A model generated the notes under the pieces. It saw only the letters and a list, made by a program, of their open reading frames with translations, was not told where the DNA came from and ran no database searches. The position numbers and the translations under genes are program-made. Shown piece after piece: positions 25,540 to 34,553 of a DNA stretch of 64,000 nucleotides (within the stretch, counting starts at the first letter, position 1; each line of letters starts with the position of its first letter). Source of the stretch: Bradyrhizobium tropiciagri (GTDB taxonomy: Bacteria; Pseudomonadota; Alphaproteobacteria; Rhizobiales; Xanthobacteraceae). The stretch covers positions 434,001 through 498,000 of the forward strand of contig NZ_JAFCKF010000006.1 in NCBI RefSeq assembly GCF_018130545.1, written 5' to 3'.

Positions 25540-28287
25540 ATGTCGACGTTCGGCCTGGAGCGGGTATTTTCGCCGCGAAGCATCGCGGTGGTCGGCGGCA
25601 GCCCACGCCCGTCGTCGCTCGGCGCGGCGGTGTTGCGGAACATCAGGGCGAGCGGCTTCGCCGGCAAGCTCGGCGTCGTCAACCGGCACTATGCCGAGGT
25701 CGACGGCGAGCCGACCGTTCGCGACCTGACGTCGCTGCCGTTCGTGCCTGACCTCGTTGTCATCAGCGCGGCTGCGGCGGCGGTCCCGGAGATCGTCGCG
25801 GAGGCAGGTCACGCCGGTGTCGCCGGTGCGGCGATCCTGTCGGCCGGGCTCGGTCACGGCGCGGGCTCGCTCGCGGAGACCGCGGGGCAGACCGCGCGGC
25901 GATACGGCATGCGCTTGATCGGTCCGAATTGCCTCGGCGTCATGGTGCCGCGCGCCAAGCTCAATGCGAGTTTCGCCTCGCATCAGCCGTCGGACGGACA
26001 TGTCGCCCTGATCTCGCAGTCCGGCGCGGTCGCGTCGGCGATGATCGAATGGGCGGCGGAGCGGCGGCTCGGCTTCTCCGGCATCGCGTCGATCGGCGAC
26101 CAGCTCGACGTCGACGTCGCCGACCTGCTGGATTATTTCGCGCTCGATGATCATACCAGCGCGATCCTGATCTACCTCGAAGCGGTCAAGGATGCGCGCA
26201 AGTTCATGTCGGCGGCGCGCGCCGCCGCGCGCATGAAGCCGGTCATCGTCGTCAAATCAGGGCGGATGGCGCAGGGCGCGAAGGCGGCTGCGACCCACAC
26301 CGGCGCGCTGGCCGGCTCGGATGCGGTCTATGACGCGGCGTTCCGCCGCGCCGGCATATTGCGGGTCTACGATCTGCGCCAGCTGTTCGATTGCGCCGAG
26401 CTGCTCGGCCGCGGCTTCGTGCCGCGCGGCAACCGGCTGGCGATCCTGACCAATGGCGGCGGCCTCGGCATTCTCGCGACCGACCGGCTGGCTGAGCTCG
26501 GCGGCATTCCAGCGACGCTGACGACGGAGACCATTGAACGGCTCGACAAGATGTTGCCGTCGGGCTGGTCCTGCGCCAATCCGGTCGACATCGCCGGCGA
26601 TGCCGATGCCGCCCGCTACGTGGTGGCGCTCAACGCGCTGCTCGATGACACTAACAGCGACGCGGTGCTGGTCGCCAACGTCGAAACCGCGGTGGCGCCA
26701 GCCGTGGGCATCGCCGAAGCGGTGGCGCAATGCGTGCGCGACCGCCGGACCAAGCGAAGCGTGGTCGCCACACTGGTGCTTGCAGCCTGGGTCGGCGCAG
26801 ACGAGCGCACCGGCGCGATCTTCGAGGCGGCACGGATTCCGCATTTCCCGACCGAGGACGATGCGGTTCGTGCCTTCATGTATCTGGTGCGCTACCGCGA
26901 GGCCTCCACCGCGCTCGCCGCAACCCCGCCCGGCGTCGCCTCAGTGTTCACGCCGGAGACGGCAGCGGCGCGGCACGTGGTCGTGAAGGCGTTGTCGGAG
27001 GGACGCGCCTGGCTCGATCCGGCCGAGATCGTCGCGCTGTTCGAAGCCTATCGCATTCCGATCGTGACCACGCTCGTCGCCGACAGTGCAGAGGACGCCG
27101 CCGCGAAGGCCGCTCCGTTCCTCGCCGAGGGGCACGCGATCGTGGTCAGGGTGTTTTCGCGCGATATCAGGCACGCCTCCGATGTAGGCGGCGTCATTCG
27201 CGACCTGCGGACCAAAGACAGCGTCATCGAGGCCGTCAGGACCGTCATGGAACGCGCACGCAGCGCGCGGCCGGATGCCGCCTTACAGGGCGTGACGATC
27301 CAGCCGATGATCGTGCGGCGCGCGGCGCGCGAATTGATCCTCGGCATCGCCGACGATCCGACCTTCGGCCCGGTGATCGTGTTCGGCCGTGGCGGTCCAG
27401 CAGTCGAGGTGATCAACGACAAGGTGCTTGCGCTGCCGCCGCTCGACATGAATCTCGCCCGCGAGCTGATCGGACGCACCCGCGTCTCGCGGCTGCTCGG
27501 CGGCTATGGCGATGTGGCGGCCGTCCCGGCTGACGTGGTGCCGCTCACTTTGGTCAAGCTGGCGCAGATGGCCGCCGACATTCCCGAGGTCGCCGAGCTC
27601 GATATCAATCCGATGCTGGCCGACGAGAGCGGCGTGCTGGCGCTCGATGCGCGGGTGGCGATCCGCAAGCCGACGCGACTGTTCGCCGGCCACACAAGGC
27701 TCGCGGTCAGACCCTATCCGTCGCAATGGGAAGGCGAGCTTGCGCTGCGCGACGGCTCGCATGTCACGGTGCGTCCGATGCGCCCCGAGGACGAGCCGAT
27801 GGTCGCCGATTTCTTCAAGCGCGTGACCGCAGAAGATCTCAGGCTGCGCTTCTTCCACGCGATGAAGGAGTTCTCGCATGCCTTCATCGCGCGCTTGACC
27901 CAGCTCGACTATGCGCGCGCGATGGCCTTCGTGGCGCTCGATCCGGTGACCGGCGAGATGATGGGCGCGGTCCGGCTGCACTCGGATTCGCTGTACCAGA
28001 ACGCCGAATACGCGATCCTGCTGCAGTCCGATCTGAAGGGCAAAGGCCTTGGCTGGGCGCTGATGCAGCTCCTGATCCACTATGCGCGGTCGGAGGGATT
28101 GAAGCGCCTGTCGGGCCAGGTCTTGACCGAGAACACCACGATGATCGGGATGTGCCGCGATCTCGGCTTCACCGTCACGATGGATCCGGAGGATCACAGC
28201 ATCGTCGACGTCGTGCTCGACCTCGATCGGCCCGGCGTCGATGCGGTCGGTGCGGATATCCTGATCCGGCCGGCGGCTGGCCGCTGA
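25540..28287 (+). CDS. Fused ADP-forming acyl-CoA synthetase-like / GNAT acetyltransferase (Pat-type)
   Basis: A 915-residue protein. The first approximately 690 residues match ADP-forming acyl-CoA synthetases: a CoA-binding Rossmann domain (SIAVVGGSPRPSSLG), a succinyl-CoA-ligase-like domain (LIGPNCLGVMVP, ISQSGAVASAM) and an ATP-grasp-like domain (FGRGGPAVEV, ELDINPML). The last approximately 170 residues form a GNAT domain (LRDGSHVTVRPMRPEDEPM ... KGKGLGWALMQLLI). This order is that of Pat/Pka protein lysine acetyltransferases, which inactivate acyl-CoA synthetases. In the synthetase part the phospho-His region was not confirmed. The ATG at 25540 is chosen; the frame runs back into feoB but has no homology there. 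Confidence 0.88.
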   Translation: MSTFGLERVFSPRSIAVVGGSPRPSSLGAAVLRNIRASGFAGKLGVVNRHYAEVDGEPTVRDLTSLPFVPDLVVISAAAAAVPEIVAEAGHAGVAGAAILSAGLGHGAGSLAETAGQTARRYGMRLIGPNCLGVMVPRAKLNASFASHQPSDGHVALISQSGAVASAMIEWAAERRLGFSGIASIGDQLDVDVADLLDYFALDDHTSAILIYLEAVKDARKFMSAARAAARMKPVIVVKSGRMAQGAKAAATHTGALAGSDAVYDAAFRRAGILRVYDLRQLFDCAELLGRGFVPRGNRLAILTNGGGLGILATDRLAELGGIPATLTTETIERLDKMLPSGWSCANPVDIAGDADAARYVVALNALLDDTNSDAVLVANVETAVAPAVGIAEAVAQCVRDRRTKRSVVATLVLAAWVGADERTGAIFEAARIPHFPTEDDAVRAFMYLVRYREASTALAATPPGVASVFTPETAAARHVVVKALSEGRAWLDPAEIVALFEAYRIPIVTTLVADSAEDAAAKAAPFLAEGHAIVVRVFSRDIRHASDVGGVIRDLRTKDSVIEAVRTVMERARSARPDAALQGVTIQPMIVRRAARELILGIADDPTFGPVIVFGRGGPAVEVINDKVLALPPLDMNLARELIGRTRVSRLLGGYGDVAAVPADVVPLTLVKLAQMAADIPEVAELDINPMLADESGVLALDARVAIRKPTRLFAGHTRLAVRPYPSQWEGELALRDGSHVTVRPMRPEDEPMVADFFKRVTAEDLRLRFFHAMKEFSHAFIARLTQLDYARAMAFVALDPVTGEMMGAVRLHSDSLYQNAEYAILLQSDLKGKGLGWALMQLLIHYARSEGLKRLSGQVLTENTTMIGMCRDLGFTVTMDPEDHSIVDVVLDLDRPGVDAVGADILIRPAAGR

Positions 28288-28315
28288 TACCAGCGCCAGC
28301 CGCGGCTGTGTCAGA

Positions 28316-29101
28316 TCAGATCTGGCGTTCGACCATCTTGAACTTGAGCTCGGCGATCGCCTCCGAGGGATTGAGACCCTTGGGGCACGCCTTGGCGCAG
28401 TTCATGATGGTGTGGCAGCGATAGAGCCGGAACGGATCCTCGAGATTGTCGAGCCGCTCGCCGGTCGCTTCATCGCGGGAGTCGGTGACCCAGCGCGTCG
28501 CCTGCAGCAGCGCAGCGGGACCGAGGAAGCGTTCGCTGTTCCACCAGTAGCTCGGGCAGGAGGTCGAGCAGCAGGCGCACAGGATGCATTCGTAGAGACC
28601 ATCGAGCTTCTCGCGATCCTCGTGGCTCTGCCTCCACTCCTTCTGCGGCGTCGGCGTCGTGGTCTTCAGCCACGGCTCGATCGAGGCGTACTGGGCGTAG
28701 AAATTGGTCAGGTCGGGGACCAGGTCCTTGACCACCGGCTGGTGCGGCAGCGGATTGACCTTCACCGCGCCGCCGGCGCCGACATCGTGCATCGACTTGG
28801 TGCAGGCCAGCGTGTTCTGGCCGTCGATGTTCATCGCGCAGGAGCCGCAGACGCCTTCGCGGCAGGAGCGGCGGAAGGTCAGCGTCGGGTCGATGTGATT
28901 CTTGATCCAGATCAGACCGTCCAGCACCATCGGACCGCAATCATGGGTGTCGACATAGTAGGTGTCGACGCTCGGATTCTTGCCGTCGTCCGGGTTCCAG
29001 CGATACACCCGGAATTCGCGGGTCTCGGTGGCGCCAGCCGGCTTCGGCCAGGTCTTGCCGCCGGAAATCTTCGAATTCTTCGGAAGTGCGAATTCAACCA
29101 T
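28316..29101 (-). CDS. sdhB: Succinate dehydrogenase iron-sulfur subunit
   Basis: A 261-residue subunit that passes electrons from SdhA to the membrane quinone site. The [2Fe-2S] ligands are in [10 protein letters not shown] with a later Cys (LACTKSM). The [4Fe-4S] cluster is in [16 protein letters not shown] and the [3Fe-4S] in [14 protein letters not shown]. The sequence is complete. It is the last gene of sdhCDAB, 18 nt after sdhA. It acts on the cytoplasmic face of the inner membrane in the TCA cycle and respiratory chain. Confidence 0.97.
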   Translation of the reverse strand: MVEFALPKNSKISGGKTWPKPAGATETREFRVYRWNPDDGKNPSVDTYYVDTHDCGPMVLDGLIWIKNHIDPTLTFRRSCREGVCGSCAMNIDGQNTLACTKSMHDVGAGGAVKVNPLPHQPVVKDLVPDLTNFYAQYASIEPWLKTTTPTPQKEWRQSHEDREKLDGLYECILCACCSTSCPSYWWNSERFLGPAALLQATRWVTDSRDEATGERLDNLEDPFRLYRCHTIMNCAKACPKGLNPSEAIAELKFKMVERQI

Positions 29102-29119
29102 GCTTGCTCGCCTTCGTTC

Positions 29120-30958
29120 TCAGTAGACCCGCGCCTTCGGCGGGATGTACTGGACATCATTGGTCATCGTGTAATCGTGGACGGGACGATAATCGATCGT
29201 GGTCTTGCCGGCCGGATCGATCCAGGTCAGCGTGTGCTTCATCCAGTTCTTGTCGTCGCGCGCCGAGAAGTCCTCGCGCGCATGCGCGCCACGGCTTTCG
29301 GTGCGGTTCGCGGCCGAATCCATCGTCACGACCGCCTGCACGATCAGATTGTCGAATTCCAGCGTCTCGACCAGGTCGGAATTCCACACCAGCGAGCGGT
29401 CCGAGACCGAGATGTCGCCGACGCCGCCATAGACCTTGTGGATCAGGTTCTGGCCTTCCTGCAGTACATCGCCGGTGCGGAACACCGCGCAATTGTTCTG
29501 CATCACATGCTGCATGCTGTCGCGCAGCTTCGCGGTCGGCGTGCCGCCGGAAGCGTGACGGAAGTGGTCGAGCCGGCCGAGCGCGAGGTCGGACGAATCC
29601 TTCGGCAGTTCCGGCTGCTTGGCGTTCGCCGTCAGCTTGTCGGCAAGGCGCAGCGCGGCGGCGCGGCCGAACACCACGAGGTCGATCAGCGAGTTGGAGC
29701 CGAGGCGGTTGGCGCCGTGCACCGAGACGCAGGCCGCTTCGCCGATCGCCATCAGGCCCGGCACCACCGAATTGTCGTCGCCGTTGCGCTTGGTCAGCAC
29801 CTCGGCGTGATAGTTCGTGGCAATGCCGCCCATGTTGTAGTGCACGGTCGGCACGATCGGGATCGGCTCGCGGGTGACGTCGACATTGGCGAAGATCCTC
29901 GCCGATTCGGAGATGCCCGGCAGCCGCTCATGCAGCACCTTCGGATCGAGGTGATCGAGGTGCAGGAAGATGTGATCCTTCTTCTTGCCGACGCCGCGGC
30001 CTTCGCGGATTTCGATCGTCATCGCGCGCGAGACGACGTCGCGCGAAGCGAGGTCCTTCGCCGACGGCGCGTAGCGCTCCATGAAGCGCTCGCCTTCGGA
30101 GTTGACGAGATAGCCGCCTTCGCCGCGGGCGCCCTCGGTGACGAGACAGCCCGAGCCGTAGATGCCGGTCGGATGGAACTGGACGAACTCCATGTCCTGC
30201 AACGGCAGGCCGGCGCGCAGCACCATGCCGCCGCCATCGCCGGTGCAGGTGTGCGCCGAGGTGCACGACGCGTAGGCCCGGCCATAGCCGCCGGTCGCCA
30301 GGATCGTGGTCTGGGCGCGGAAGCGATGCAGCGTGCCGTCATCGAGCTTGAGCGCGATCACGCCGCGGCAGACGCCCTGGTCGTCCATGATCAGGTCGAT
30401 GGCGAAGAATTCGATGAAGAACTCGGCCGAGTGACGCAGCGACTGGCCATACATCGTGTGCAGCATGGCGTGGCCGGTGCGGTCGGCGGCGGCGCAGGTG
30501 CGCTGCGCCTGGCCCTTGCCGTAGTCCATGGTCATGCCGCCGAACGGACGCTGATAGATCTTGCCGTCCTCGGTGCGCGAAAACGGCACGCCCCAATGCT
30601 CGAGCTCGTAGACCGCGTCGGGCGCGTTGCGCACCATGTATTCGATCGCGTCCTGGTCGCCGAGCCAGTCCGACCCCTTCACGGTGTCGTACATGTGCCA
30701 GCGCCAGTCGTCCGGATGCATGTTGCCGAGCGAGGCCGAGATGCCGCCCTGCGCCGCAACGGTGTGCGAGCGGGTCGGGAACACCTTGGTGATGCAGGCG
30801 GTGCGCAGGCCCGCTTCCGAGCAGCCGACCACGGCGCGCAGGCCGGCGCCGCCGGCGCCGACCACGACGACGTCGTAGGTGTGGTCCTGAATCGGGTAGG
30901 CCTTGCCGTTCGTGGCCGGGCCGCCGTTGGTGGCCTTGCCGTTTCCTTCACCGGCCAT
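29120..30958 (-). CDS. sdhA: Succinate dehydrogenase flavoprotein subunit
   Basis: A 612-residue flavoprotein that oxidises succinate to fumarate. The dinucleotide fold [13 protein letters not shown] (about residues 31-43) and the His of [12 protein letters not shown] that covalently binds FAD are visible. Substrate-site residues occur in ENGDD-type and [18 protein letters not shown] regions, and the C-terminal RPVHDYT is typical. It begins with a Gly/Asn-rich leader of about 20 residues. The start lies 3 nt after the sdhD stop. Confidence 0.97.
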   Translation of the reverse strand: MAGEGNGKATNGGPATNGKAYPIQDHTYDVVVVGAGGAGLRAVVGCSEAGLRTACITKVFPTRSHTVAAQGGISASLGNMHPDDWRWHMYDTVKGSDWLGDQDAIEYMVRNAPDAVYELEHWGVPFSRTEDGKIYQRPFGGMTMDYGKGQAQRTCAAADRTGHAMLHTMYGQSLRHSAEFFIEFFAIDLIMDDQGVCRGVIALKLDDGTLHRFRAQTTILATGGYGRAYASCTSAHTCTGDGGGMVLRAGLPLQDMEFVQFHPTGIYGSGCLVTEGARGEGGYLVNSEGERFMERYAPSAKDLASRDVVSRAMTIEIREGRGVGKKKDHIFLHLDHLDPKVLHERLPGISESARIFANVDVTREPIPIVPTVHYNMGGIATNYHAEVLTKRNGDDNSVVPGLMAIGEAACVSVHGANRLGSNSLIDLVVFGRAAALRLADKLTANAKQPELPKDSSDLALGRLDHFRHASGGTPTAKLRDSMQHVMQNNCAVFRTGDVLQEGQNLIHKVYGGVGDISVSDRSLVWNSDLVETLEFDNLIVQAVVTMDSAANRTESRGAHAREDFSARDDKNWMKHTLTWIDPAGKTTIDYRPVHDYTMTNDVQYIPPKARVY

Positions 30959-30961
30959 GGG

Positions 30962-31354
30962 TCAAACTCCCGACGACAATTTGAGGATTGCGTAGATCGA
31001 GGCCAATGCGACCGCGACGCAGAAGAAGTTGTTCGCCATCACACTGGCGATCTTCAGCTTCTCGTTATGGATGTAGTCTTCGATCACGACCTGCATGCCG
31101 ATCTTCATGTGCCAGACACTGGCGACGATGAAGAGCAGCAGGATGATGGCGATCGGAATCGAGCCGAGGATCTGCGCCGCGCCGGCATGATTGCGGCCGA
31201 TCAGCATGATCACCACGACGATTACGGGGATGATCAGCAGCGTCATCGCCACCGCGGTGAGGCGCTGACGCCAGAAGTCCGAGGTGCCGGTATGGGCGGA
31301 GCCGAGGCCGCGAACGCGCTCCAGCGGCGTGCGCATCGAAGAGGGGCCGCTCAT
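30962..31354 (-). CDS. sdhD: Succinate dehydrogenase hydrophobic membrane anchor
   Basis: A 130-residue protein with three membrane helices (LTAVAMTLLIIPVIVVVIML, LGSIPIAIILLLFIVASVWHMKIG, ASVMANNFFCVAVALASIYAIL). The His in SVWHMKIGMQVVIEDY is a heme b ligand candidate, and the IEDY motif is conserved in SdhD. It anchors SdhAB and helps form the quinone site with SdhC. Its ATG overlaps the sdhC stop (ATGA). Confidence 0.93.
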   Translation of the reverse strand: MSGPSSMRTPLERVRGLGSAHTGTSDFWRQRLTAVAMTLLIIPVIVVVIMLIGRNHAGAAQILGSIPIAIILLLFIVASVWHMKIGMQVVIEDYIHNEKLKIASVMANNFFCVAVALASIYAILKLSSGV

Positions 31355-31749
31355 CGTCCACCTCCCACCGCGTAGGCAATGATCCAGACCAGCACCGTCA
31401 GCGCGATGCCGGCGACCAGCGCGCCCCAGGTCAGGGCCTCGCGCTCATTGGCCTTGAAGCCGTAGCCGAGATCCCAGAAGAAATGCCGGATGCCGCTGCA
31501 CAGATGGTGCATCAGTGCCCATGTGTAGCCGAACACGATCAGCTTGCCGATCGCGCTGCCGGTGAAGGCCTGGACATTGGCGTAGGCGGTGGGGCCGGAG
31601 GCGGCGGCGATCAGCCACCAGGCCAGCAGCAGGGTGCCGAAATATAGTGCTATGCCGGTGGCGCGGTGGACGATGGACAGCGCCATCGTCAGCGTCCACC
31701 GGTAGGTCTGCATGTGGGGTGAAAGCGGTCGTTCGATCCTGGCGGTCAT
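31351..31749 (-). CDS. sdhC: Succinate dehydrogenase cytochrome b556 subunit
   Basis: A 132-residue membrane protein with the family signatures LSPHMQTYRW, SIVHRATGIAL and HHLCSGIRHFFWD, where the last contains the heme ligand His. It has three membrane helices. It is the first gene of sdhCDAB. The upstream 200 bases should contain the operon promoter and hold a 17-bp palindrome. Confidence 0.95.
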   Translation of the reverse strand: MTARIERPLSPHMQTYRWTLTMALSIVHRATGIALYFGTLLLAWWLIAAASGPTAYANVQAFTGSAIGKLIVFGYTWALMHHLCSGIRHFFWDLGYGFKANEREALTWGALVAGIALTVLVWIIAYAVGGGR

Positions 31750-31852
31750 CGGCGGGCTTTATGATGTGAGGGACCGCGCCCGGCCCATCGGGGAACGCGG
31801 TAGAGGAGTTCTATTTACGGAGTCGCACCCCGCCGCGCAACGGCCAAATAGC

Positions 31853-31869
31853 CTTCGGTCGAACCGAAG
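31853..31869. promoter_or_regulatory. 17-bp palindrome in the sdh upstream region
   Basis: CTTCGGT-CGA-ACCGAAG has perfect 7-bp arms. It lies 104 nt upstream of sdhC and 81 nt past the LysR stop. It could be an operator for sdh or part of a short hairpin. The regulator is not known. Confidence 0.4.
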
Positions 31870-31949
31870 TTCATTGCTAGAGTTGCCGAATTCTGGTTGA
31901 TCCGCAGTGTGGTATACCAGATGCAAGGTCGAGTGAACTAAGAAGTGAA

Positions 31950-32888
31950 TCAATGTTCGCGGATGCCTGAGGTGCCCCCTCGTGGGGTCCGGAAGGCGTC
32001 GATCTTGCCCCATTGTTCCACCAGATAATCGACGAATGCCCTGATCTTAGGCGATGCCAGGCGCGCCGGCTGAAGCATCAACTGCAGCGGCGTCGGCGCT
32101 GGTTCATGGCCGATCAGCAGGCGTTGCAGCCGGCCGCTTAAGAGATCGGACTGCACCTGCCACGACGGCGCGCGGACAATGCCGGCGCCATCCCGCGCTG
32201 CAGCAAGCAGCGCGTCGAGGCTATTCATCCAGAGCCGACCGGATATGCGGAATTTGCGACCCGTCTTTGTGCCGTCGGCAAAGCGCCACTCCGCACTGCC
32301 CGGCGAATCGGAAAACACCAGGCAGTCATGTGTCGCGAGATCGCCCGGCGTTCGCGGCTCGCCGCGCCGGGCCAGATAGTCCGGTGACGCGCACACGATC
32401 ATCTGCAGATCGGTCAGCTTGCGGGTGATGAGCTGCGAGTCGCGCAGCCGGCCGATCCGAATAGCGAGATGAATGTCCTCCTCGATCATGTCGACAGCGC
32501 GATCGATCAACAGCAGGTCGACGGACAGTGCCGGATAGCGGCGCAGAAACTCGACCAGCAATGGTGCGATCACCAGCCGTCCGATCAGGCTCGGCGAGCT
32601 CAGCCGAATCCGCCCCGAAGGTTGATGCGGATCACGCGCCAGTGCGGCCTCGATCTCCCCGACCTCGCCGAGGATCGATTTCGCGCGCTCGTAGAGAATT
32701 CGGCCGTCATCGGTCAGCGCGAGCTGGCGGGTGGTGCGCAGCAAGAGGCGGGTGCCGAAATGCTCCCCGAGCGCGCTGATCTGGCGGCTCACCGAGGTCA
32801 GCGAGCTCGGCAGCGAGCGTGCCGCTGCCGACAGGCTGCCGGTCTCGACCGCCCGGACAAAGGCTGCCATCGCCGCAAGCTGGTCCAA
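31950..32888 (-). CDS. LysR family transcriptional regulator
   Basis: A 312-residue LysR protein with the N-terminal helix-turn-helix (LDQLAAMAAFVRAVETGSLSA, then SSLTSVSRQISALGEHFG) and a C-terminal periplasmic-binding-like effector domain (about residues 90-300). The start is taken as TTG at 32888 because GGAAGG lies 7 nt upstream and LysR proteins of this group usually begin MDQLAAM; a longer start at 32951 and an ATG at 32870 are alternatives. It is divergent from the TauE/SafE exporter, which is the natural target. The effector is unknown. Confidence 0.9.
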   Translation of the reverse strand: MDQLAAMAAFVRAVETGSLSAAARSLPSSLTSVSRQISALGEHFGTRLLLRTTRQLALTDDGRILYERAKSILGEVGEIEAALARDPHQPSGRIRLSSPSLIGRLVIAPLLVEFLRRYPALSVDLLLIDRAVDMIEEDIHLAIRIGRLRDSQLITRKLTDLQMIVCASPDYLARRGEPRTPGDLATHDCLVFSDSPGSAEWRFADGTKTGRKFRISGRLWMNSLDALLAAARDGAGIVRAPSWQVQSDLLSGRLQRLLIGHEPAPTPLQLMLQPARLASPKIRAFVDYLVEQWGKIDAFRTPRGGTSGIREH

Positions 32889-33035
32889 GCCCGATCCTTC
32901 CGCATTTCGCAAGAGAGCCTGCGCAAGAGCATAGATACTCCCGAATTCCAAAAGGCGCTATTGGTCTCCGCGAACAGTCTCAAGACGGGCGCCGAGGCAT
33001 TCGCTGCGGTGGCCGCGACACACTGTGCGAAGGAC

Positions 33036-33896
33036 ATGATGACCGGCCTTGATCCCAGGGAATTGCTTGAGCTTGCGCTGCTGCTGATCGCGGTCGGCGC
33101 GCTGTCCGGCTTTCTTGCCGGGTTGTTCGGCATCGGCGGCGGCGCGATCCTGGTGCCGGTGTTCTACGAATGCTTTCGCCTCGCCGGCGTGCCGCTTGAG
33201 GTCCGGATGCCGCTGTGCATCGGCACCTCGCTCGCGATCATCATCCCGACCTCGCTGAGCTCGTTTCGCGCCCATTATCGCCGCGGCGCCGTCGACATGG
33301 AGATCCTGAAGCGCTGGTGGCTGCCGATCGTGATCGGCGTCGCCGCCGGCAGTGTCACCGCGCGCTTCGCGCCGGAGCGGTTGTTCAAGATCGTGTTCGT
33401 GATGGTGGCCTGGTCGGCTGCCGCGCGGCTGTTGTTGGCGCGCGAGACCTGGAAATTCGGCGACGAGGTGCCGAAGGGATTTTTGATGCAGGTCTACGGC
33501 TTCTTCGTCGGCCTGCTGTCAACATTGATGGGCATCGGCGGCGGCCTGTTCGCCAATCTGTTGATGACCTTCTATGGCCGGCCGATCCATCAGGCGGTGG
33601 CGACCTCCTCGGCGCTCGCGGTGCTGATCTCGATCCCGGGTGCGTTGGGTTACATCTATGCCGGCTGGCCCGCGGCCGCGCGCTTTCCCGAGGTCGCCGC
33701 TCTGCAATTGCCGTTCGCGCTCGGCTACGTCTCGCTGATCGGCGCGCTGCTGGTGATGCCGACCACGCTCGTCACCGCGCCGCTCGGCGTCAAGGTCGCG
33801 CACGCGCTGTCGAAGCGCGCGCTGGAGGTGGCGTTCGGGGCCTATCTCTTCATCGTCGGCGGACGGTTCGTGATCAGCCTCGTCGGCGGACATTAG
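33036..33896 (+). CDS. TauE/SafE family sulfite/sulfonate exporter
   Basis: A 286-residue membrane protein with about eight helices. The two TauE/SafE repeats each carry a Gly-rich loop: GLFGIGGGAILVPVF (about residue 35) and STLMGIGGGLFANLL (about 165). Such proteins export small organic or inorganic anions, mainly sulfur compounds. Two adjacent ATGs (33036 and 33039) are possible; AAGGA lies just before them, which slightly favours the second. It probably forms a unit with the divergent LysR regulator. The substrate is inferred from the family only. Confidence 0.88.
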   Translation: MMTGLDPRELLELALLLIAVGALSGFLAGLFGIGGGAILVPVFYECFRLAGVPLEVRMPLCIGTSLAIIIPTSLSSFRAHYRRGAVDMEILKRWWLPIVIGVAAGSVTARFAPERLFKIVFVMVAWSAAARLLLARETWKFGDEVPKGFLMQVYGFFVGLLSTLMGIGGGLFANLLMTFYGRPIHQAVATSSALAVLISIPGALGYIYAGWPAAARFPEVAALQLPFALGYVSLIGALLVMPTTLVTAPLGVKVAHALSKRALEVAFGAYLFIVGGRFVISLVGGH

Positions 33897-33904
33897 CCGG
33901 AGGG

Positions 33905-34411
33905 CTACGACACCTGGCCTACAAGCGAGGCCTTCAATCGGATCATGCTATTGCCCCAGTACCGCAGGTCGCCCTGGCTCTCAAAGTGGCCCGCACTTGC
34001 CAATGCCTGAATCCGGGCGGCGATCGTCTCGCTGCTGATCGCTAGCCCGATGTCCGCGCACTCCACAAATGCCCTGCCTACAATCATCATCATCTTCCGC
34101 CATTGTGGCTCCATGGCAGAGAAGATGATCTGGTCGAGTTTGGTGACCGATACGGACAGGCTTGGCGAAACCTCATCCCAAGTGAGCGTGCTGCTGATCC
34201 GTGGAGGTTTCGGTCGCGGCGCCAGATCTGGATGCTCCGCATAGATGTCAGACAGTTTCTCGTAGACGGTTTGGCAGGCCTTGGTCAGATGCTCCAACAA
34301 GGCGCCGCAATCGACCTTGTCGATTCCCTTCGTGGCGATGACTGTGCGTTCGAGTGCCCGGCCCACTTTCAGGAGATGTTTCTTTAATTCGGCCGCCCGC
34401 TCTCGATCCAT
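33905..34411 (-). CDS. Hypothetical protein with DUF3658-like C-terminus
   Basis: A 168-residue soluble protein without signal or membrane segments. The C-terminal third (SSETIAARIQALASAGHFESQGDLRYW...MIRL) resembles the winged-helix-like end of DUF3658 proteins. The N-terminal part is helical and charged. The family assignment is tentative. The stop lies 8 nt from the convergent exporter gene. GC content is visibly lower than in the neighbours (for example 34060-34160), which might suggest acquisition. Confidence 0.6.
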   Translation of the reverse strand: MDRERAAELKKHLLKVGRALERTVIATKGIDKVDCGALLEHLTKACQTVYEKLSDIYAEHPDLAPRPKPPRISSTLTWDEVSPSLSVSVTKLDQIIFSAMEPQWRKMMMIVGRAFVECADIGLAISSETIAARIQALASAGHFESQGDLRYWGNSMIRLKASLVGQVS

Positions 34412-34458
34412 GCAAAAGGCCTCGTGACTACGCCTTGTAAATGTCCTTATAGGTATCG

Positions 34459-34545
34459 CGTAGCCCGGATGAAGCGAAGCGCAATCCGGGATTCTTCAAA
34501 ACGATCGACCGCTCCCGGATTTCGTTTCACTCCATCCGGGCTACG
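34459..34545. repeat. 'cgtagcccggat' inverted repeat
   Basis: cgtagcccggatgaagcgaagcgcaatccggg on one side and cccggatttcgtttcactccatccgggctacg on the other form a long imperfect hairpin of about 30-bp arms. It lies between the matB stop and the hypothetical gene. Such elements are widespread in Bradyrhizobium genomes. Only one copy is seen here. Confidence 0.75.
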
Positions 34546-34553
34546 AAGCCGAG

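Noticed and set aside
31351-31354. Possible frameshift between sdhC and sdhD
   Set aside because: The 4-nt ATGA overlap is normal translational coupling.
28412-31375. Open frame of 987 codons opposite sdhAB
   Set aside because: A shadow of the sdh genes with no domain structure.
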